From positions 1 through 10,101 of the forward strand of contig SFII01000041.1 of NCBI GenBank assembly GCA_004555335.1: a stretch of 10,101 nucleotides of DNA. The letters are read 5' to 3'. The position numbers and the translations under genes were made by a program. Origin of the DNA: Coriobacteriaceae bacterium (GTDB lineage: Bacteria; Actinomycetota; Coriobacteriia; Coriobacteriales; Eggerthellaceae). Below are positions 1 through 5,826 of the stretch, in pieces; position 1 is the first letter of the stretch, and each line of letters opens with the position of its first letter. A model generated the notes under the pieces. The model had not been told where the DNA came from, did no database searches, and was given only the letters and a program-made list of their open reading frames with translations.

Positions 1-542
1 TGTGCAGCGACGGCCTGAACACCATGCTCGACGACGGCAGGATCCAGCGCATCATGCAGCGCAACGGCGATCCCCAGCGCTGCGCGAACGCGCTCGTGAG
101 CGAGGCCGTTTCGGAAGGCGGCCTGGACAACGTGACCGTGATCGTGGTCGATATCGAGGGCAACGCGCCCGCCGAAGAGCAGAAGGTCCGCAGGAAGGGC
201 CACATCGGCGCCATCAGCCTGGTGCTCGCCCTGGTCCTGATCGCGGGCGGAGTGGTCTTCGGCACCTACCGCTACACGCAAAGCACCGCATACCTGATCG
301 CCGAAGACGGCGTGGTCTGCGTCTACAAGGGCATCCCCAGCACCTTCATGGGCTTCCCGCTCTCGACGCTGGAAGAACGCACCGGGGTGAAGGTCGCCGA
401 CCTGCAACCCGGCATCTCGAAAAGGCTGCAGGAAGGTCCCGTGAGGGTTGACAGCCTGGAAGCCGCCGACGATCTGGTGGCCGAATACCAGAAGAACATC
501 GCGGAGTCGAAGAAGAAGGAGCAGCAAGATGACAAGGCGTAA
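1..542 (+). CDS. pstP: PP2C-family Ser/Thr protein phosphatase PstP, C-terminal part (5' end outside window)
   Basis: This gene enters from the left; the first full codon is at base 3 and 179 residues are visible. It begins in the PP2C motif C-S-D-G-L (visible residues 1-5), whose aspartate is a metal ligand in the family. It continues to the last PP2C motif, G-L-D-N-V-T (D42, N43), also metal-binding in the family. A basic stretch (KVRRKG) leads into one membrane helix at about residues 68-88, followed by an extracellular tail of about 90 residues that ends rich in lysine and glutamate. This architecture matches mycobacterial PstP, a membrane-anchored manganese-dependent phosphatase that removes phosphate from PknB and from PknB substrates. 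The gene overlaps the next one by 14 bases, so it is co-transcribed and probably translationally coupled. An fhaB-like gene would be expected upstream, outside the window. Identification is confident from motifs plus operon order. Confidence 0.93.
   Translation, partial: CSDGLNTMLDDGRIQRIMQRNGDPQRCANALVSEAVSEGGLDNVTVIVVDIEGNAPAEEQKVRRKGHIGAISLVLALVLIAGGVVFGTYRYTQSTAYLIAEDGVVCVYKGIPSTFMGFPLSTLEERTGVKVADLQPGISKRLQEGPVRVDSLEAADDLVAEYQKNIAESKKKEQQDDKA
516..521 (+). promoter_or_regulatory. Ribosome binding site fixing the rodA-pbpA start
   Basis: AAGGAG lies 7 bases before the ATG at 529, inside the end of pstP. It supports 529 as the start. The open frame itself extends upstream to an ATG at 448, but that would add 27 residues out of register with known RodA proteins. 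Confidence 0.75.
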
Positions 543-3291
543 CACCGAGCTGTTGCTTTTGGTGCTTGCCGCGCCCATCGTCGTGCTCATCTACGCGATG
601 ATCGTCCTGAACCAAGGCCAGGAACTGGGCGTGAACACCCTGGGCGTTCCCCTGGGCATCTTCACGGCATTCGGCCTGGCGCATCTGGCGGTGCGCATCT
701 GGGCGCGCGACGCGGATCCCGCGATCCTGCCCATCACCTTCGCCCTTTCCGGCATCGGCATCGCATTCGTCACAAGGCTCGCCCCCGACCTGGCCGTCCG
801 CCAGCTTGCCTGGCTTTTCGCGAGCATCGTGGCGATGGTGCTGGTGCTGGCATTCGTACGCAACCTGGATAAACTCGCCAAGTACAAATACACCCTCATG
901 GCAGCGGGCTTCATCCTGCTGCTTTCCCCCATGCTGCCCTTCATCGGCACCGAGATCTACGGCAGCCGCATCTGGCTTTCCATCGGCCCCTTCAGCTTCC
1001 AACCAGGCGAGATCGCGAAGGTGATGATCGTCCTGTTCCTGGCAAGCTACCTGGCCGCCAACAGGGAAATGCTTTCCGTCTACACCAAGAAAGTGGGGCC
1101 GTTCTGGTTCCCCGACCTGCGCACGCTCGCCCCGTTGATCGGCATGTGGGTTATCTCGCTGGTCATCGTCGTCTTCGAAAAGGACCTGGGCAGCGCGCTC
1201 GTGGTCTTCTTCGTGTTCGTGAGCATGCTCTACGTCGCCTCGGGTAAGAAATCCTACGTGTTCTGCGCCCTGGCGCTTGCCGCCATGGGATCGTTCTGCA
1301 TGTGGCTCATCTTCGGCCACGTGCAGGTGCGCGTATCCACCTGGCTCGACCCCTTCGCCGACCCCACGGGAACCGGCTACCAGCTGTGCCAGGCCATCTT
1401 CTCCATGGCCGACGGAAACCTGTTCGGCGTGGGCATCGGGCGCGGCCTGTGCGACCAGATCCCCATCGTCGAATCCGACTACATCTTCGCCGCGATCGCC
1501 GAGGAGACCGGCCTTCTGGGCGCAGCCGGCGTGCTGCTCCTGTACCTGGGCCTTGCCGTGCGCGGCATCGTCACCGCGGCCCGCGCGAAAAGCGACGTCT
1601 CATCCTTCATCGCCACCGGCCTGACCGCGGCCATCACCCTGCAGGCCTTCATCATCGTCGGCGGCGTGACCAGGCTCATCCCGCTGACCGGCCTGACCAT
1701 GCCCTTCGTCAGCCAGGGCGGGTCCTCGCTGCTCGCCAGCTTCATCGCGGTGGGCTTCCTGCTGCGCTGCGGCCATGAGGGCACCGGCATCGAAACGGAA
1801 ATGGACACCGGCATCGCCCGCCAGCGCCACAGCGACTCGGGCGTCCTGGGCCGCTACGCCCTGGGCAAGCGTCTCACCGGCTTCATGATGGTCATCGCCG
1901 TGCTGTTCGCAGCGCTCGTGGCCAACCTGACCATGCTCATGGTCGTCAACGCCGAGAGCTACCGCAACATGGAATCCAACAACCACACCATCGCCCGCGA
2001 GGCCGAGCACGAGCGCGGCACCATCTCCACGTCGGACGGTACCGTGCTGGCGACAAGCGTGCTCAACGAGGAAACGGGCGAATACGAACGCCAATACCCC
2101 GCCGGGGACCTGGCATCCCACGTGGTAGGCTATGCGTCTACCGTCTACGGCACGAGCGGAATCGAGGCCGCCTACAACGAAACGCTGAAGGGCACGAAGA
2201 ACTATGCCAGCTGGACCGATGTGGTGAACGACTATGCGGGCATCTCGCGCGCAGGCAACGACATCACGCTCACCATCGATTCGCAGATCCAGCAGGCTGC
2301 CCAAGACGCCCTGTACGGCGTGAAGGGGGCCTGCGTGGTCATGGACCCCGAAACCGGTGCGATCCTAGCCATGGCGTCCTCGCCCACCTACGATGCGGCG
2401 CAGTTCGCAAGCATCCTGGAAAACCAGCAGGAAACCGACGCCATGTTCAACCGCGCCACCCAGGCGCTCTATGCACCCGGTTCCACCTTCAAGATGCTTT
2501 CCCTCGCCACCGCGCTGGATAACGGCATCGCAAGCGAGGACACCGTCTACGACTCGCCCGGCAGCATGGACATCGGCAACGCGCCCGTCTACAACTTCGA
2601 CGAGAACGACCTGGGCCAGATCACCCTCGAACAGGCCACCTGGTATTCGTCCAACACCGTCTTCGGCCAGCTGGGCACCCAGATCGGCGCCGACCTGCTG
2701 GTGCAGACCTCGGAGAAGGCCGGCTTCAACGACCAGCTGGGCTTCGACCTGCCCTTGGAGACCTCGCTCATGCCCAACCCCGACGAGATGACCGAATGGG
2801 AAACTGCATGGGCCGCCATCGGCCAGCCCGTCGGCGAGCATGAGAGCCCCGCGGGCCCGCAGGCCACCGTGCTGCAGATGGCGATGATCGGCAGCGCCAT
2901 CGCCAACGACGGCAAGATCGCACAGCCCTACCTGGTCGACAGCATCTACAACTCGAACGGAGAGCGCTCCAAGCAGACCCACGCAACCGAGTACTCCACC
3001 GTCATGAGCAAGAAGACCGCGCAGCGCACGCTCGACGTGCTGGAAGGCGTCGTAACCAACGGAACCGGCACTGCCGCCGCCATCAGCGGCGTATCCATCG
3101 CAGGCAAGACGGGTACCGCCGAAGGCGGCCGCGAGACCGACGACAGCTGGTTCGTGGGAATGGGACCCACCGATGATTGCAAGGTGGTCGTGGCAATCAT
3201 CCTGGAAGAAGGCGCCGACATGTATGACGACGCTCCCGCAAGAGCAAAAAATGTGATGAGCACCGCATTACAGGTCCAGGGGGCGTTGTAG
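529..3291 (+). CDS. rodA-pbpA: Fused SEDS glycosyltransferase / class B penicillin-binding protein (RodA-PbpA fusion)
   Basis: One uninterrupted 920-residue frame carries two enzymes that are usually separate genes. Residues 1-412 are a RodA-type SEDS protein with about 12 hydrophobic segments. It has the E-K-D-L-G motif at 217-221, the W-L-D-P-F-A-D-P-x-G-x-G-Y-Q loop at 272-285, and the L-T-G...S-x-G-G-S-S signature at 386-400. D278 corresponds to the catalytic aspartate of SEDS polymerases. A polar linker of about 36 residues follows (413-448), then a membrane helix (about 449-472). The rest is a PbpA-like transpeptidase with S652-T-F-K655 (the acylated serine), S707-S-N709 and K860-T-G862. 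Both halves strongly resemble M. tuberculosis RodA and PbpA, which are adjacent genes there. The expected job is polymerising lipid II into glycan and cross-linking it at the outer membrane face. No truncation or missing catalytic residue is visible. The start follows the AAGGAG at 516 and overlaps the pstP stop. Confidence 0.95.
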   Translation: MTRRNTELLLLVLAAPIVVLIYAMIVLNQGQELGVNTLGVPLGIFTAFGLAHLAVRIWARDADPAILPITFALSGIGIAFVTRLAPDLAVRQLAWLFASIVAMVLVLAFVRNLDKLAKYKYTLMAAGFILLLSPMLPFIGTEIYGSRIWLSIGPFSFQPGEIAKVMIVLFLASYLAANREMLSVYTKKVGPFWFPDLRTLAPLIGMWVISLVIVVFEKDLGSALVVFFVFVSMLYVASGKKSYVFCALALAAMGSFCMWLIFGHVQVRVSTWLDPFADPTGTGYQLCQAIFSMADGNLFGVGIGRGLCDQIPIVESDYIFAAIAEETGLLGAAGVLLLYLGLAVRGIVTAARAKSDVSSFIATGLTAAITLQAFIIVGGVTRLIPLTGLTMPFVSQGGSSLLASFIAVGFLLRCGHEGTGIETEMDTGIARQRHSDSGVLGRYALGKRLTGFMMVIAVLFAALVANLTMLMVVNAESYRNMESNNHTIAREAEHERGTISTSDGTVLATSVLNEETGEYERQYPAGDLASHVVGYASTVYGTSGIEAAYNETLKGTKNYASWTDVVNDYAGISRAGNDITLTIDSQIQQAAQDALYGVKGACVVMDPETGAILAMASSPTYDAAQFASILENQQETDAMFNRATQALYAPGSTFKMLSLATALDNGIASEDTVYDSPGSMDIGNAPVYNFDENDLGQITLEQATWYSSNTVFGQLGTQIGADLLVQTSEKAGFNDQLGFDLPLETSLMPNPDEMTEWETAWAAIGQPVGEHESPAGPQATVLQMAMIGSAIANDGKIAQPYLVDSIYNSNGERSKQTHATEYSTVMSKKTAQRTLDVLEGVVTNGTGTAAAISGVSIAGKTGTAEGGRETDDSWFVGMGPTDDCKVVVAIILEEGADMYDDAPARAKNVMSTALQVQGAL

Positions 3292-3293
3292 TC

Positions 3294-3353
3294 ATGTATG
3301 CTAAGGAATGCACAAAACCGACCAGCCAAAACATGTATCCAAAAGGAGCCTAA
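3294..3353 (+). CDS. Possible 19-residue leader frame between rodA-pbpA and pknB
   Basis: An ATG begins 2 bases after the rodA-pbpA stop, and the frame ends at a TAA 2 bases before the GTG of pknB. The peptide would read MYAKECTKPTSQNMYPKGA. A purine-rich AGGGGG lies 10 bases upstream of the ATG, which is only a weak ribosome site. The frame contains the strong ribosome site of pknB. Its fit into the gap would let ribosomes pass from one gene to the next, but a frame this short can arise by chance. No known peptide is recognised. Confidence 0.2.
   Translation: MYAKECTKPTSQNMYPKGA
3341..3348 (+). promoter_or_regulatory. Ribosome binding site fixing the pknB start
   Basis: AAAAGGAG lies 7 bases before the GTG at 3356. 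The upstream in-frame ATG at 3308 has a purine run touching the start codon with no spacing, and the ATG at 3368 is too far downstream. GTG 3356 is therefore preferred. Confidence 0.8.
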
Positions 3354-3355
3354 AC

Positions 3356-5386
3356 GTGAACGGAAGCATGACAGGCCGAGTCTTCAACAACCGATACCAG
3401 ATCACCGACAGGGTGGGTATCGGAGGAATGGCTGAAGTCTACCAAGCCCAGGACCGCGTCCTGGGTCGCCGCGTCGCAATCAAGGTGATGCTGCCGCAGT
3501 ATGCGGCAGACCCCGAATTCACCAGGCGCTTCCGCCAGGAAGCCGCCTCCGCGGCCAATCTGAGCAGCCCGTATATCGTCAACGTCTACGACTGGGGCCA
3601 GGACGACGGCACGTATTACATCGTCATGGAATACGTGCGCGGCTCCGACCTGAAAACCGCCATCCAGCAGCGTGGACCCATTACCCAGCGCAAGGCCGCC
3701 GAAATCGGATCGCAGGTCTGCCAGGCGCTCTCCGTCGCGCATAACCAGGACATCGTCCACCGCGACATCAAGCCGCAGAACATCATGATCCAGCCCGATG
3801 GCAACATCAAGGTAATGGACTTCGGCATCGCGCGCGCCAAGAACTCCGTGGGGCAGCGCACTTCCGCGGTGCTGGGAACCGCCCACTACATTTCCCCGGA
3901 GCAGGCGCAAGGCAAGGACTGCACCGCCACCAGCGACATCTACTCGCTGGGCATCGTGCTGTACGAGGCCACTACCGGTCAGCTGCCCTTCGACGGACCC
4001 GACGCCATCAGCGTTGCCACCAAGCAGGTAAACGAATACCCCAAGCTCCCCAGCGAGATCAATCCCGAAATCGATCCCGCCCTGGAAGCCATTATCATGC
4101 GCGCCCTGGAAAAAGATCCCAACGCGCGTTTCGCCGATGCCCAGGAAATGAAGCAGGCGCTCAATGATTACCTGGCAGGCCGCGCAGGCTCCGGCATGGC
4201 CCAGCAGCCCACCCAGTTCATCAACTACGCCAACGCCGGCGCAACCACGGTAATGCCCGTAAACGCCACCGGCGGCATGAAGCCCATCACCTCGGTCAAC
4301 CCCGTGGTGGAAGCAGATGTCAAGCAGGGCAAGAAAAAGGGCGGTAAGGGAAGGATCATCGCCATCCTGGCCGTCATCGCCGCAATCGCAATCGCCGCGT
4401 TCGCCTTCTTCAACGCGAACAGCAACGAAGTCCCCGTACCCGATGTGGAAGGCAAGACGGTATCCAAGGCCACCGAGATGCTGCAGGACGCCGGCTTCAA
4501 GGTGGGCAAGCAAACCGAAACCTACAGCGAGAACATCGACAAGGGCCTGGTCGTGGGAACCAATCCCGAAGGGGGCAAACGCGCACCCAAGGGGTCCACG
4601 GTCGACATCCTGGTCTCCCAGGGCGCTGAAGAGGCTACCGTCCCCGATTTGAGCGACATGACCGCCCAGGAAGCCCAGGAAGCCCTGAAGAAGGCCGGTC
4701 TGGTCGGTAAGGCCGGCACCTCCGAAAAGTCCGACGAGGTTGAAAAGGGCAAGGTCATGAGCCAGGATCCGCAACCGGGCGAAAAGGTTGCCGTGGGCAC
4801 CACCGTCACCTACGTGATCAGCTTGGGCGGCGAGGAAGTGGATGTGCCCAACGTGGTGGGCAGCACCGAGGAGGATGCGACCGCAACCCTGGAAGCAGCG
4901 GGCTTCAAGGTGAGCGTCAGCAGCACCGAAAGCGGTAACGTCCCCGACGGCTGCGTTGCCAGCCAGAACCCCGGCGCAGGCGAGAAGGCCGCCAAGGGCG
5001 ACACCGTCACCATCACCGTCAAAAAGGGCGGAAAGCACAGCGTGAGCGCAAGCTGCAGCCCCGCAGAAGGCGGCACCATTTCGCTGAGCACTTCCGAGGT
5101 CGATGACGGCGGCGGCGTGAACTACACCATCTCCGTCAGCCCCGGCTACACCATCGCCAGCATCACCGACAACTACGGCGGAAGCTACGGCGCCTCCGCA
5201 AGCGGCTACATCGGCAACATCACCGCAGACACCGTGATCTACGTCACCTTCGCCTCCACTTCCGGCGGCGGCATAATCTACGACGACCCAGGCACGGCCG
5301 ACCAACCCGACCCAGAGCCCGCTACGGAGCCTGATAACGCGAATAGCGCGAGCACCGAAACCGTTCCTGGCAACGGCGCAGAATAG
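3356..5386 (+). CDS. pknB: PASTA-domain transmembrane Ser/Thr protein kinase PknB
   Basis: This is a 676-residue Hanks-type kinase that senses the cell wall. The kinase domain (about 13-275) shows the glycine loop G21-I-G-G, K43 in V-A-I-K, H135-R-D137 with I-K-P-Q-N, D155-F-G, and G-T-A-H-Y-I-S-P-E at 174-182. The activation loop keeps T169 (equivalent to T173 of mycobacterial PknB), but Q167 sits where T171 would be. A juxtamembrane linker with threonine motifs (T286-Q-F-I, T297-T-V-M-P) leads to a membrane helix at about 333-352. Three extracellular PASTA repeats follow, at about 358-422, 426-491 and 494-557; in known kinases these bind muropeptides or lipid II. Unlike mycobacterial PknB, the protein continues with a beta-rich domain at about 562-633 resembling divergent InlB B-repeats (pGYxi...tadtviyVtF), then a Pro/Asp/Glu tail. 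It is the last gene of the operon, and no pknA gene lies beside it. Confidence 0.95.
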   Translation: MNGSMTGRVFNNRYQITDRVGIGGMAEVYQAQDRVLGRRVAIKVMLPQYAADPEFTRRFRQEAASAANLSSPYIVNVYDWGQDDGTYYIVMEYVRGSDLKTAIQQRGPITQRKAAEIGSQVCQALSVAHNQDIVHRDIKPQNIMIQPDGNIKVMDFGIARAKNSVGQRTSAVLGTAHYISPEQAQGKDCTATSDIYSLGIVLYEATTGQLPFDGPDAISVATKQVNEYPKLPSEINPEIDPALEAIIMRALEKDPNARFADAQEMKQALNDYLAGRAGSGMAQQPTQFINYANAGATTVMPVNATGGMKPITSVNPVVEADVKQGKKKGGKGRIIAILAVIAAIAIAAFAFFNANSNEVPVPDVEGKTVSKATEMLQDAGFKVGKQTETYSENIDKGLVVGTNPEGGKRAPKGSTVDILVSQGAEEATVPDLSDMTAQEAQEALKKAGLVGKAGTSEKSDEVEKGKVMSQDPQPGEKVAVGTTVTYVISLGGEEVDVPNVVGSTEEDATATLEAAGFKVSVSSTESGNVPDGCVASQNPGAGEKAAKGDTVTITVKKGGKHSVSASCSPAEGGTISLSTSEVDDGGGVNYTISVSPGYTIASITDNYGGSYGASASGYIGNITADTVIYVTFASTSGGGIIYDDPGTADQPDPEPATEPDNANSASTETVPGNGAE

Positions 5387-5410
5387 TCGCAAACCCCCGA
5401 AACCCGTATC

Positions 5411-5447
5411 GCCCCCGTTTCCCAACCAGGAAGCGGGGGCTTTCTTT
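5411..5447 (+). terminator. Rho-independent terminator of the pstP-rodA/pbpA-pknB operon
   Basis: The arms at 5411-5422 and 5429-5440 form a 12-bp GC-rich stem with one G-U wobble, closing a 6-base loop (CAACCA). TTTCTTT follows. It lies 24 bases after the pknB stop. Confidence 0.88.
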
Positions 5448-5743
5448 CCCCTGCTATCGCGTCCAAGCACGCCCCGGGACCCGAAGCAGCCTTGCCCTGC
5501 TACATGCATCTGACGCGATTCCCCGTTCGCCGGGCTGGAGCCTTGCCTTCCGTTCCCTTCGGACTCCACCTGGCGATGAACGCCCCTGCGCTTGGCTGAG
5601 TGCTTCCCGTTCCCAGGACGGCAGCCGTTTTTTCCCGGGCCGCCAAGCGGGCGGATCGGGGCTGGCTTCTGCGCCAATATTCGGCACATGATAGGCGCTA
5701 GGAACTTCCACCCATTGGAAACGCGCCAGCTGCCTTGCTGGGC
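5448..5743. other. Gene-poor stretch between two facing terminators
   Basis: About 300 bases carry no credible gene, tRNA or repeat. Open frames on both strands have no ribosome site and no recognisable protein, and one of them runs through the facing terminator. The only structure noted is a short weak hairpin on the + strand at 5618-5628 (ACGG/CCGT with a 3-base loop) followed by a T run through 5633. It resembles a weak back-up terminator. Confidence 0.5.
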
Positions 5744-5778
5744 GAAGAAAAGCGCCCCGGTTCAAAACCGGGGCGCTT
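5744..5778 (-). terminator. Rho-independent terminator of the zinc-ribbon PASTA gene
   Basis: The arms at 5750-5762 and 5766-5778 form a perfect 13-bp stem with a 3-base loop. Read on the - strand, the second arm runs into TTTTCTTC. It lies about 48 bases beyond the stop codon at 5827-5829. Confidence 0.9.
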
Positions 5779-5826
5779 GCAGCATCGCCATGGATTAACC
5801 GCGATACGCCAGGGTATCGCTTCCAG

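Noticed and set aside
1741..1980. Possible sequencing frameshift that merges rodA and pbpA artificially
   Set aside because: The linker is a plausible polar segment, its codon pattern matches the flanks, and no stop, start with ribosome site, or frame jump is visible. A single-base error cannot be excluded without reads.
3308..3355. ATG at 3308 as the pknB start
   Set aside because: The purine run touches the codon with no spacing, and the extra 16 residues are not kinase-like. GTG 3356 has AAAAGGAG at ideal spacing.
3350..5689. 779-codon open frame on the - strand across all of pknB
   Set aside because: It mirrors the pknB codons, is rich in Gly, Ala, Asp and Val with no domain, has no ribosome site and crosses the terminator. 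It is a GC-rich antisense shadow.
5592..5798. 68-codon + strand frame in the intergenic stretch
   Set aside because: It has no ribosome site, low-complexity Pro/Gly/Arg content, and reads through the - strand terminator.
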